From positions 1,302,001 through 1,366,000 of the forward strand of contig NZ_CP108086.1 of NCBI RefSeq assembly GCF_036186745.1: a stretch of 64,000 bases of DNA, given 5' to 3'. The notes below the pieces were generated by a model that saw nothing but the letters and a program-made list of their open reading frames with translations, had not been told where the DNA came from and made no database searches. Shown in pieces: positions 23,695-31,719 of the stretch. The first letter of the stretch is position 1, and the number at the start of each line of letters is the position of its first letter. Source of the stretch: Microbispora hainanensis (GTDB lineage Bacteria > Actinomycetota > Actinomycetes > Streptosporangiales > Streptosporangiaceae). The position numbers and the translations under genes are program-made.

Positions 23695-24669
23695 TCAGGC
23701 GGTGCGGGCATGGAAGGTGTCGCGGTAGGTCTGCGGGGCCACCCCGAGGATGCGCCGGAAGTGCGGGCGGAGTGCGACGCCGTTGCTGAAGCCGACCCTG
23801 CGGGCGATGGCGTCCACACTGAGGTCGGTGGTCTCCAGCAGCCGCTGGGCCTGCATGATCCGCTGGGCCAGCAGCCATTGGAGCGGGGAGGTGCCGGTGA
23901 GCCGGCGGAATCGGCGGTCGAAGCTCCGGCGGCTCATCAGGGCGTGCCTGGCAAGGGCGTCCACGTCCAGGCCGGGGTCGTCGATGTGGCGGATGGCGTG
24001 GCTGAGGATCTCGCCGAGCGGGTCGTCGGTGCCCGGGTCGGGCAAGGGGTGCTCGATGTACTGCGCCTGGCCACCGCTGCGTTGCGGAGGCACGACCATG
24101 CGGCGGGCGATGGTGTTGGCGACCTGGGCGCCGAACCTGCACCGCACCAGATGCAGGCAGGCGTCGATGCCGGCGGCGGTTCCGGCCGAGGTGATCAGGT
24201 CGCCGTCGTCCACGAACAGCACCGAGGCGTCCACCCGTACGTCGGGGTAGGCGGCGGCGAGGGCGGGCGCGAAGAGCCAGTGGGTGGCCGCGCGGCGGCC
24301 GTCCAGCAGCCCGGCGGCGGCCAGCACGAACGCGCCGAGACACAGCCCGACGACGGTCGCTCCGTCGGCGTGCGCGGCGCGCAGGGCGTCGAGCACCGGT
24401 TCCGGAGGGCGCTGGGCCGGGCTGCGCCAGCTCGGCACGACGACGACGGCGGCGTCGGCCAGCGCGTCCAGCCCGTACGGCGCGTCCAGCCGGATCCCGC
24501 CGGTGGTGGTGAGCGGGCCGGGGTCGCCGCCGACCGCACGCAGGTCGAAACGGGGGACGCCCGTGTCGCTGCGGTCCCCGCCGAACACGCTGATCGGGAC
24601 GCTGGTCTCGAACAGCGGCGCCCGGTCGAACATCACCACCGCGACGGTCAGCGGGTCACGTCGGCTCAT
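23695..24669 (-). CDS. GlxA-type transcriptional regulator (DJ-1/PfpI domain plus AraC HTH)
   Basis: 324 residues. The N-terminal half is an amidotransferase-like DJ-1/PfpI domain with the nucleophile-elbow Cys in VVGLCLGAFVLAAAG near residue 108. The C-terminal half is a complete AraC double HTH (ARHALMSRRSFDRRFRRLTGTSP and DAIARRVGFSNGVALRPHFRRILG). The ATG lies 145 bp from the oppositely directed MBL-fold hydrolase, which it probably controls. The ligand is unknown. Confidence 0.9.
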   Translation of the reverse strand: MSRRDPLTVAVVMFDRAPLFETSVPISVFGGDRSDTGVPRFDLRAVGGDPGPLTTTGGIRLDAPYGLDALADAAVVVVPSWRSPAQRPPEPVLDALRAAHADGATVVGLCLGAFVLAAAGLLDGRRAATHWLFAPALAAAYPDVRVDASVLFVDDGDLITSAGTAAGIDACLHLVRCRFGAQVANTIARRMVVPPQRSGGQAQYIEHPLPDPGTDDPLGEILSHAIRHIDDPGLDVDALARHALMSRRSFDRRFRRLTGTSPLQWLLAQRIMQAQRLLETTDLSVDAIARRVGFSNGVALRPHFRRILGVAPQTYRDTFHARTA

Positions 24670-24813
24670 CGGTCCCCCTTCGGCTGGCTTGAACCTATCG
24701 CAGGACGGCTTTCACGCCACTCCCTCTTCGAGGGCCGTACGGCCGACGATCGTGCGGAGGCGGTCCGCACCGGAACGGCCGCCGGCACCAACACTCCGCA
24801 CACGAGGACTGTC

Positions 24814-25602
24814 ATGACCAACGCATCGCAGATCAGCGTCCACGCCCTCGGCGGGCCGACCGCGATCCTGGAGATCGGCGGGCTGTGCCTGCTCACCGAC
24901 CCGACCTTCGACGCTCCCCGCGAATACGTGGCGGGCCCGGGACGGGTGCTGGTCAAGACCGCGCCCACCGCGCTGACGCCCGCGGAGATCGGCCCCGTCG
25001 ACGCCGTGCTGCTCTCCCACGACCAGCACGTGGACAACCTCGACATCGGTGGTCGCGCCTACCTCGGCCAGGTGCCGCTCGTGCTCACCACCGCGAGCGC
25101 GGCGGGCCGGCTGGGCGGCGCCACCCGCGCCGTGCCCGTCTGGGAGCACGTGGACCTGCCCCGGCCGGACGGCTCGGCGCTGCGCGTCACCCGGGTGCCC
25201 GCTCTGCACGGCCCCGAAGGCAGCGAACCCCTCGTCGGGGAGGTCGCCGGATTCGTGCTGTCCGGCCCAGAGGCACCGACCGTGTACGTCAGCGGCGACA
25301 ACGCCTCCCTCGACCTCGTCGCCCGGATCGCCGAGCGGTTCGCCGTCGACGTCGCCGTCCTGTTCGCCGGAGCGGCGAGGACCCCTCTCGTCGGCGACGC
25401 CTACCTGACCCTCACCAGCGCGCAGGCGGCCGAAGCCGCCCGGATCCTCGGCGCGTCGCACGTCGTCCCGCTGCACTTCGACAGCTGGGGCCACTTCACC
25501 GAAGGGGCCGACGCGCTCACGAAGGCGTTCGCGCAGGCCGGGCTCACCGACCGGCTCACCCTCCTGCACCCGGGCGAGCGCGCCGCGCTCACGACCACCT
25601 GA
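24814..25602 (+). CDS. MBL-fold metallo-hydrolase (UlaG-like)
   Basis: 262 residues. The fold begins GGPTAILEIGGLCLLTDPTFD, and the metal motif is SHDQHVDNLD, with His, Asp and His of HxHxDH partly altered (HDQHVDN). It continues PALHGPEG, YVSGDNASLDLV and the late VVPLHFDSWGHF. This fits the UlaG-like branch of the metallo-beta-lactamase superfamily, which hydrolyses phosphodiester or lactone bonds; the substrate is unknown. The same frame is open far upstream, but the ATG at 24814 matches the family start and sits in the divergent promoter region opposite the GlxA-type regulator. Confidence 0.85.
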   Translation: MTNASQISVHALGGPTAILEIGGLCLLTDPTFDAPREYVAGPGRVLVKTAPTALTPAEIGPVDAVLLSHDQHVDNLDIGGRAYLGQVPLVLTTASAAGRLGGATRAVPVWEHVDLPRPDGSALRVTRVPALHGPEGSEPLVGEVAGFVLSGPEAPTVYVSGDNASLDLVARIAERFAVDVAVLFAGAARTPLVGDAYLTLTSAQAAEAARILGASHVVPLHFDSWGHFTEGADALTKAFAQAGLTDRLTLLHPGERAALTTT

Positions 25603-25618
25603 ACGGCAGCGGCGGACC

Positions 25619-25748
25619 GCGACGGCTCGGGACGGCTCAGGGACGGTTCGGGACGGCTCAGGGACGGTTGGCACGGCCCGGGACGGTTCGGGACGGTTCG
25701 GGACGGTTCGGGACGGTTCGGGACGGCTCAGGGACGGTTCGAGGACGC
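25619..25748. repeat. Tandem repeat of a GGGACGGTTC decamer
   Basis: About a dozen units of 10-16 bp (GGGACGGTTC or GGGACGGCTCA) lie in the gap between the converging MBL and LuxR genes. The core array at 25678-25727 is nearly perfect. Each unit ends close to a gene stop, and no coding or hairpin role is evident. Confidence 0.85.
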
Positions 25749-25749
25749 T

Positions 25750-26394
25750 TCAGGAGCCGAGGCAGCGCAGGACGGCCGGCACCCGGCGGCTGTAGCCGGT
25801 CGTGTGCGACAGCGCGAGCTTGTCGAACAGGGCGTTGACGTGCTTTTCCACCGCGCTCTGCGACACGTGCATCGACTGGGCGATCGAGGCGTTGGTCAGG
25901 CCCTGGGCCATGAGTTCGAGCACCTGGCGCTCGCGGGCGGTGAGCCGGGCCAGCGGGTCGGCACGGCTGGTGCGCGCGAGCGGCCGGCGCACCACCTCCG
26001 GGTCGAACGCCGTCCCGCCCTCGCCCACCCGCTCCAGCGCGTCCAGTAAGTCGCCGACCTGGGCCACCCGGTCCTTGAGCAGGTAGCCGACCCCGTCGAT
26101 GCTGCCGCTCATCAGCTCGGTGGCGTACTTCTTCTCGACGTGCTGCGACAGCACCAGCACCTTGACCTCGGGGCGGCGCAGCCGGATCTCCAGCGCGGCG
26201 CGCAGGCCCTCGTCGGTGTGGGTGGGCGGCATCCGCACGTCGATCACCACCGCGTCGGGGCTCACGCCGTCCACCGCCTCAAGGAGCGCGTCGGCGTCGC
26301 CCACCGCGGCCAGGACGCCGTGGCCCTCCTCCTTGAGCAGCCGCACCAGGCCCTCGCGCAGCAGCGCCGAGTCTTCGGCCAGCATCACGCGCAC
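25750..26394 (-). CDS. NarL/LuxR-type response regulator
   Basis: 214 residues. The receiver domain has acidic residues in MLAEDSALL, the phospho-acceptor Asp in AVVIDVRMPP near residue 55, and Lys in YLLKDRVAQ. The C-terminal LuxR HTH is LTARERQVLELMAQGLTNASIAQSMHVSQSAVEKHVNALFDKL (residues 145-190). The GTG at 26394 (VRVMLAEDS) gives the normal family start. No histidine kinase lies next to it, so it is an orphan here. It converges with the MBL gene across the decamer repeat. Confidence 0.9.
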   Translation of the reverse strand: MRVMLAEDSALLREGLVRLLKEEGHGVLAAVGDADALLEAVDGVSPDAVVIDVRMPPTHTDEGLRAALEIRLRRPEVKVLVLSQHVEKKYATELMSGSIDGVGYLLKDRVAQVGDLLDALERVGEGGTAFDPEVVRRPLARTSRADPLARLTARERQVLELMAQGLTNASIAQSMHVSQSAVEKHVNALFDKLALSHTTGYSRRVPAVLRCLGS

Positions 26395-26754
26395 CGCGAC
26401 CCCGCCTCGATCACGGCCGGTCCTCTCCTGGCGACATCGCCGTCCTTCACTCGCACGATGCCCACGCTGCCTCCCCGGCGTGCCTGTACGCGTGGCAGCG
26501 GCAGATGATGTCCGAATCTCAAATCGATTCGTCCCCTGTGACCTGCTGAAAGCGACCGGGCCATCGTGTGGCCCCGGATTCGCCCGCATGGATTCCCCAT
26601 ATAGGGGGAAGGTCTCCCCAATCCCACGAAAGAGGCACGGTTTGGCAACGAAATCGCCGGTCGCTTCGCGTGGGTGCCGGGGCACCCCGCTCCGGCACGA
26701 CCGCCGCACCGTTCGGCGGAGACCATCGGATCGAAACGATACGGAGGAACGGTG
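26395..26754. promoter_or_regulatory. Divergent promoter region
   Basis: 360 bp between the LuxR regulator and the secreted Pro/Thr-rich protein. It is more AT-rich than its surroundings around 26500-26660, as expected for promoters. GGAGG at 26743 precedes the ATG of the secreted protein. No clear operator is seen. Confidence 0.4.
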
Positions 26755-27918
26755 ATGCCGACCAACCCCCACCGCCTGAAAAAGGGACCGATGTCCACAC
26801 CAGGCGGGCAACGCCGGCGTATCTCCCCACCCATGATCCTCGCGACCACGCTCGTACTGACGGCGTCCGGCGGCATCGGAGCGACGGCCGCGGCCGCCTC
26901 CTCCGCTCCCGTCAGCCCGCCCGGCGAGACCGCCGATCCCGTCGTGACGGCCACGGTGACGATCACGCCGCCGGCCGACCAGGCCGAGCCCCCTGCCGAC
27001 GCTTCCACGGACGCCCCTACGACGGCGCCCACTCCCGAGGTGCCCATGGTGGGCCCGTTCCTCGGCGCGCTGCACGGCGAGGTCGTCGTGCCGACCAAGG
27101 ACGGGTGCGGCACCGTCACGGTGTTCACCCAGACCGGGCAGGCCGTCGCCGTGACGGACGACTCGATCACTGTCAGGAGCCAGGACGGCTTCGAGCGGTC
27201 GTACGCGATCGGCGACTCCACTCGGGTGCTCACCGCCCGCAGGGGTGGCGAGATCCGTCAGGACGCCTGGATCTCGGTGATCGCGACCGTCCAGCCCGGC
27301 ACGCCGACGCCCACCCCACCGGTCCCGACGCCGGTGCCGTCCGCCCCGCCGTCGGCGCCCGAAGCCACACCACCCGAGGCGACACCACCCGAGGCGACAC
27401 CGACGGCACCGGAGACCACACCCTCGGCTCCTCAGGACACACCGACGCCTCCCGAGGCCTCGCCGACGCCCCCAGAGGAAGGCACGCCGCCGTCCTCCGA
27501 GAGCACGCCGACGCCTGCGGAAAGCACCCCCGCCCCTCCGGCCGAGACCACGACGGCTCCCCCCGGCGAGGCGAGCTCCACTCCCCCGCAAACCGAGGAG
27601 ACGACACCCGCCGCCCCTCAGGGGGAGACGGCGGCGGCCGCCTACGTCTTCGACCTCTCGCGGCCGAGCAAGCGGCTGTGGTATCTCGGCAAGAGTTCCC
27701 CGTACTCGCTGAAGTGGCACTCGGGGAAGCCCACCTGGCGCGCGCCCAAGCCGTGCCCGACGCCGACGTTCGTCCCCACAGAGCCGCCGGCCACGACGCC
27801 CACGGAAACCCCCACGGAGACCCCGGCTCCCACCGAAAGCGCGGTCCCCACGGAGAGCGCGACGCCCTCCACCGAGCCCACGCTCACGGACACGCCGGCC
27901 CCGGCTCCCAACTCCTGA
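26755..27918 (+). CDS. Secreted Pro/Thr/Glu-rich protein of unknown function
   Basis: A 387-residue precursor with a basic N-region, a hydrophobic core (MILATTLVLTASGGIGATAAAA) and probable cleavage after AAAASSA. A small folded part (GALHGEVVVPTKDGCGTVTVFTQ to WISVIATVQPG, residues 105-185) resembles a beta-barrel with one Cys. The rest is low-complexity PT/PE linker, including PPEA-T repeats. A second short segment, FDLSRPSKRLWYLGKSSPYSLKWHSG, precedes another PT tail. There is no sortase signal or transmembrane tail, so it is probably released or wall-associated. GGAGGAACGGTG precedes the ATG. Confidence 0.75.
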   Translation: MPTNPHRLKKGPMSTPGGQRRRISPPMILATTLVLTASGGIGATAAAASSAPVSPPGETADPVVTATVTITPPADQAEPPADASTDAPTTAPTPEVPMVGPFLGALHGEVVVPTKDGCGTVTVFTQTGQAVAVTDDSITVRSQDGFERSYAIGDSTRVLTARRGGEIRQDAWISVIATVQPGTPTPTPPVPTPVPSAPPSAPEATPPEATPPEATPTAPETTPSAPQDTPTPPEASPTPPEEGTPPSSESTPTPAESTPAPPAETTTAPPGEASSTPPQTEETTPAAPQGETAAAAYVFDLSRPSKRLWYLGKSSPYSLKWHSGKPTWRAPKPCPTPTFVPTEPPATTPTETPTETPAPTESAVPTESATPSTEPTLTDTPAPAPNS

Positions 27919-27941
27919 CCACTTCCGACTCCTGACAGTGC

Positions 27942-27973
27942 GGCCGGCCCCAGCCTCCCGGCGAGGGCCGGCC
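27942..27973. terminator. Hairpin after the Pro/Thr-rich gene
   Basis: A 9-bp perfect stem GGCCGGCCC/GGGCCGGCC with a 14-nt loop, flanked by CAGTG and CACTG that can extend it. It lies 24 bp past the stop codon. Confidence 0.6.
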
Positions 27974-28031
27974 TCTCACTGCTCGAACCGCGCGTCAGGG
28001 AACCGCCGCACGAGGCGAGCGCCGACGGCTT

Positions 28032-28050
28032 ATTGCAAATAATTCGCAAT
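28032..28050. promoter_or_regulatory. Fur-family-like operator (Nur-box-like palindrome) upstream of the MATE gene
   Basis: ATTGCAAATAATTCGCAAT is a 19-bp palindrome with one mismatched pair in an AT-rich island about 90 bp before the MATE start. The spacing TTGCAA-N5-TCGCAA is close to the TTGCAA-N5-TTGCAA arrangement described for the nickel regulator Nur of Streptomyces. The identity of the regulator is inference. Confidence 0.5.
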
Positions 28051-28138
28051 AGCAAGAGGATTGCGTTCCATCCGAAGTCGTGGCGAGCCGATGCCGCTCG
28101 CCACGGCGTACGGCCGGTCGGTCTTCCCGGAGGAACGC

Positions 28139-29449
28139 ATGGACGAGCACGCGGGCGCGGCCCCGCTGCGCCGGATACTCGCGCTCGCCGCGCCCGCGCT
28201 CGGAGTCCTGGCCGCCGAGCCGCTCTATCTGCTCGTCAACACGGCGATGGTGGGCCATCTCGGCGCGGTGCCGCTCGCGGCACTGTCGGTCGGCGGCATC
28301 GTGCTGGCGCAGATCTCCTCGCAGATGACGTTCCTGTCCTTCGGCACGACCGCCCGCGCCGCCCGGCTGCACGGCGCGGGCCGCCGGGCCGACGCCGTGG
28401 CCGAGGGGGTGCAGGCGACCTGGCTCGCGGCGGTCGCCGGGCTGGTGATCACCGTGGCGGGACAACTGCTCGCCACGCCGGTCGCCCATCTCCTCACGGG
28501 TGACGGCCGGGTCGCCGACGCCGCGGCGAGCTGGCTCAGGATCGCCCTGCTCGGTGCCCCGCTGATCCTGATCACGATGGCCGGGAACGGCTGGATGCGC
28601 GGCGTGCAGGACATGCGGCGCCCGCTGCGCTACGTGCTCGTGGGCAACGCGATCTCCACGGCGCTGTGCCCGGCGCTGGTCTATGGGCTCGGCTGGGGCA
28701 TCGACGGCTCGGCGGTCGCCAACGTGGCCGGGCAGGCTGTCTCCGCGATCCTGTTCGTGCGGGCGCTGCGGACCGAGGGCGTGCCGCTCGCTCCGGCGCC
28801 GGCCGCGATGCGGGCCCAGCTCGGTCTGGCACGCGACCTGGTGCTGCTCGGCCTGGCATTCCAGGCGTGCTGGGTGTCGGCGACGGCGGTCGCCGCGCAC
28901 ACCTCCGCCGCGGCGGCCGGTGCGCACCAGGTGGTGTTCCAACTGTGGATGTTCCTGGCCTTCGTCCTCGACGCGCTGGCCATCGCCGCGCAGGCGCTGG
29001 TCGGGGCCGCGCTCGGCGCGAACGACGCGGAACGGGCGCGCCGCCTGGCCTGGCAGGTGACCGGCTGCGGGCTGGTCTTCGGCACCCTGCTCGGCGTGGT
29101 GTTCGCGGCGCTGGCCGGTCTCCTCCCCCGCGTGTTCACCGGCGACCCGACGGTGCTGGCCGAGATGCCCGGCGCCTGGTGGTTCTTCGTCGCGCTGCAG
29201 CCGGTCGGCGGTGTCGTGTTCACGTTGGACGGGGTGCTGCTCGGCGCCGGGGACGCGGCATATCTCCGCACGGCGACGGCGAGCGGGGCGGTGCTGGGGT
29301 TCCTGCCGGTGGTGTGGGCCTCGCTGCGATTCGGCTGGGGACTCGTGGGGATCTGGTCGGGGTTGTCGGCCTTCCTGCTGATTCGAATGATCACCGTGCT
29401 GGCCAGGCTGCGCTCCGGCCGCTGGGCGGTGCTCGGCGCCGTACGGTGA
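28139..29449 (+). CDS. MATE-family efflux transporter (DinF-like)
   Basis: 436 residues with twelve predicted membrane helices. MATE features are the N-terminal ILALAAPALGVLAAEPLYLLVNTAMVG, a central repeat that starts again near residue 240 (ARDLVLLGLAFQACWVSATAVAA) and GDAAYLRTATASGAVLGF late in the protein. It would export organic cations or drugs using a Na+ or H+ gradient. I chose the ATG at 28139 because GGAGG lies 7 nt upstream; an upstream in-frame start at 28061 lacks a ribosome site. The palindrome at 28032 may control it. Confidence 0.88.
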   Translation: MDEHAGAAPLRRILALAAPALGVLAAEPLYLLVNTAMVGHLGAVPLAALSVGGIVLAQISSQMTFLSFGTTARAARLHGAGRRADAVAEGVQATWLAAVAGLVITVAGQLLATPVAHLLTGDGRVADAAASWLRIALLGAPLILITMAGNGWMRGVQDMRRPLRYVLVGNAISTALCPALVYGLGWGIDGSAVANVAGQAVSAILFVRALRTEGVPLAPAPAAMRAQLGLARDLVLLGLAFQACWVSATAVAAHTSAAAAGAHQVVFQLWMFLAFVLDALAIAAQALVGAALGANDAERARRLAWQVTGCGLVFGTLLGVVFAALAGLLPRVFTGDPTVLAEMPGAWWFFVALQPVGGVVFTLDGVLLGAGDAAYLRTATASGAVLGFLPVVWASLRFGWGLVGIWSGLSAFLLIRMITVLARLRSGRWAVLGAVR

Positions 29450-29459
29450 TCCACCCGCC

Positions 29460-29590
29460 CCGGCGGACGCGGTCTCGGGGGACGCAGGCTCGGCAGACAC
29501 AGTCCCGGTGGGCACAGGCTCGGCAGACACAGTCTCGGCAACACTGGCTCGACGGACGCGGTTTCGGCGGATACGGGCCGCGGCCCGGGG
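29460..29590. repeat. Degenerate repeat after the MATE gene
   Basis: Three to four imperfect units around CTCGGCAGACACAGTC within 130 bp. No gene is supported here. Confidence 0.5.
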
Positions 29591-29681
29591 ACGGCCTACG
29601 CGCCCCTCCACGCACACCGCGTACGCGCCGTCGTGGAGGGGCAGGTCGTTCCGCAGGCCGTCAGACCGTCTTCTCGCCGAC

Positions 29682-29999
29682 TCAGCCGAACGATGCGGGG
29701 AAGGCGCCGCCACAGTGGCCCGCGACGCAGACGTCCCAGAGGATGTCGTCGAGGTCCGCGCTGGAGCAGCCCCGGGAGCAGCCGCTTCCGAAGGAGTCGG
29801 TCAGGAAGGGCGCCGTGTGGAAAGCGGAGTTTTCGAAGGTGTTGTTGAACCCGGCGTCGAATTCGTTGGACGGGTTGCTCCAGCCCCAGCCGGTCGGGGT
29901 GGTCGAGGCGCTCGCGGCCGTGGCGCCCACGGCGAGGGCACCACCACCGAGCGCGGTGGAAAGGGCGAGTCCGGCGATGACCTTCTTGAGCTTGGGCAT
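29682..29999 (-). CDS. Small secreted Cys-containing protein
   Basis: A 105-residue precursor with a clear signal peptide (KKVIAGLALSTALGGGALAVGATAASAS). The mature part of about 75 residues begins TTPTGWGWSNPSNEFD and has four Cys (SGCSRGC, then VCVAGHC), fit for two disulfides. It is rich in Phe, Gly, Asn and Ser. GAGGGGG precedes the ATG. It resembles small surface proteins of streptomycetes in size and makeup but is not a chaplin by motif. The function is unknown. Confidence 0.7.
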   Translation of the reverse strand: MPKLKKVIAGLALSTALGGGALAVGATAASASTTPTGWGWSNPSNEFDAGFNNTFENSAFHTAPFLTDSFGSGCSRGCSSADLDDILWDVCVAGHCGGAFPASFG

Positions 30000-30039
30000 T
30001 CAGTCCCCCTCTAAAGGATCAACTGCCTAATATGTGCGC

Positions 30040-30088
30040 CATTCCTGAATTAATAGGAATAGCGCTTAATGACCGTTAAGCGGTCATT
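30040..30088. promoter_or_regulatory. Two inverted repeats upstream of the small secreted protein
   Basis: ATTCCT-N8-AGGAAT (30040-30059) and AATGACCG-TTAAG-CGGTCATT (30068-30088) lie 40-90 bp before the start at 29999, in an AT-rich stretch. They could be operators or a hairpin. The regulator is unknown. Confidence 0.45.
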
Positions 30089-30202
30089 GCCCCACGGCGT
30101 CATTGTTTCCGGACAGAACGGGCGACAAACGGCGATCTACGGTATTTAATGCCTATTGTCCCATTCAGGGCCTTCATGGCGCGCTCATGCCGCATTTGTC
30201 CC

Positions 30203-31719
30203 TTAATGTCCGATTTTGTGAGCAGCCTCCGCCGGAGGATGGCAGGCGTCGTCCGATCGCAGCCTGCCGTTCAGCGCGTCCCTGAGCGCGTCGGAGAAGT
30301 AGCGGAAGTCGGGCGCCGCGCCCGACGTGGTCGTCGCCACCGGGAGCAGGCAGGATCGGAACACCTGGCTGAACGTCGCGTAGTAGGCGGACATGGGACG
30401 CGGCCTCGCGTGCTCCACCGCCTGGCGGACCTCACCGGCGAACCTCGCGAGTTGACCACCCGTGATCTCGGTGTCCCGCTCGGCCTGGCGGGCCGCGCCG
30501 TCACCGCCGTCGGCCGTGAGCTGCCCGCAGGTCCGCGCGGTCCCCGAGCTCTCGTATCGCTCGTACAGCGCCGTGACCACCGGCGGATAGCCGGCGCAGG
30601 CGAACAGCCTCTCCTGGACCTCCTCGGAGATCAGGTAGTAGATGAGCTCCCTGGCCTCCTCCTTGTGCGGCGAGTCCTTGGCGATGGCGAGGTCGACGCC
30701 GCCCAGCACGCCGGTGCCCGGGAACGAGAGCACCTGGAACTTCAGCGACCCGTCGTCGTCGCGCATCAGCGGGTCGGTGGCCAGCCGGTTGAGGCGAACG
30801 GCCAGTTGCGCATGTAGCCCACGAGGCCCGTACGGAACGCCTGCAGGCTGCTCTCCTCCCGTAAGACGCTCTCGTTGCTCGGCGTCCGCGCACCGTCGCC
30901 GACCGTGAACAGCGCCTCGCGCCAGGCGCGGAGCGCGTCCATCACCTTCTCGCCGTTGCCGTCCTGGTCGAGGACGACGTTTCCCTTGTCGTCGAAGACG
31001 ACGTCGTCCCGCGACGCCTTCCCGCTCCGGGCCGAGAAGATCGCTTCGAGCAGGTTGACGGTGCCGCCCTCATAATCGTCGAACTGCGCCGCATAGCCGT
31101 GCGCCTTGGCCAGTTCGAGGAACCTCTTCGTGTCCTGCGGCGGCGCCGGCACGTCGGTGCGCCGGTAGAGCAGCGGAGCGTCGGCGGCGAACGGCACCGC
31201 GAACTGCTCTCCGTCGACCCGGCCGGTCTCCAGCGACTCGCGCAGGAAGTAGCGCTCCGGGAGGGCGCCCAGCTTGCCGGGATCCAGCTCGAACTTCTCG
31301 AGATAGCCGTTCCTGGCGAACTCGGTGATGTAGGCGACATCCAGGAGGAGCACGTCATAGGCGCAGCGCTTCGACTGCGCCGCCGCGGCCAGCTCGGAAC
31401 GCTGCTCGTCGGACGACTCGGAGATCTCGACCAGCGTCGCCTTCAGCGGCTTCGTCTTGAGCTTGCGCTGCTCGTCGTTCCACGCCTTGATCACGTCGTG
31501 GCGTACGCCGCCGGCACCGATCTCCGCCCCCGTCCCGATGATCAGGTCGTCGGGGCGCCCGGGGCAGGCGCCCTGCGCGGACGGCGCCCCGGAGTGCTGG
31601 CTCACCACGATCACGAACACCGCGCCCGCCAGGAAGCAGGCCGCGGCGAGCCTGAGATGGAACCTCGTGAAGCGTTCGTACCAGCGGCTCCAGAACGACC
31701 CGGCGGGACCCGCCGCCAT
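30203..31719 (-). pseudogene. Membrane-anchored extracellular solute-binding protein, apparent frameshift
   Basis: About 505 residues in two frames. An N-terminal membrane anchor (LRLAAACFLAGAVFVIVV) is followed by a type-1 periplasmic-binding fold (LIIGTGAEIGAGG, YDVLLLDVAYITEFARNGYLEKFEL, VPFAADAPLLYRRTDVP). It has the look of a sugar-binding protein but no lipobox. The frame changes near 30785-30800: YMRNWPFAS should continue NRLATDPLMRDDDG in the frame that ends at 30203. The ATG at 31719 overlaps the stop of the VWA gene (TGATG), so the two are coupled. No ABC permease is nearby, so a transport role is doubtful; it more likely works with the VWA protein. Confidence 0.7.

Noticed and set aside
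22378..24813. Very long open frame upstream of the MBL-fold gene
   Set aside because: The upstream part is antisense to AraC and GlxA-type genes and overlaps the methyltransferase in another frame; only the part from 24814 has family similarity.
26395..27720. Minus-strand frame extending the LuxR regulator far upstream
   Set aside because: It is the reverse complement of the secreted Pro/Thr-rich gene and has low-complexity Arg/Gly sequence; the receiver domain starts normally at 26394.
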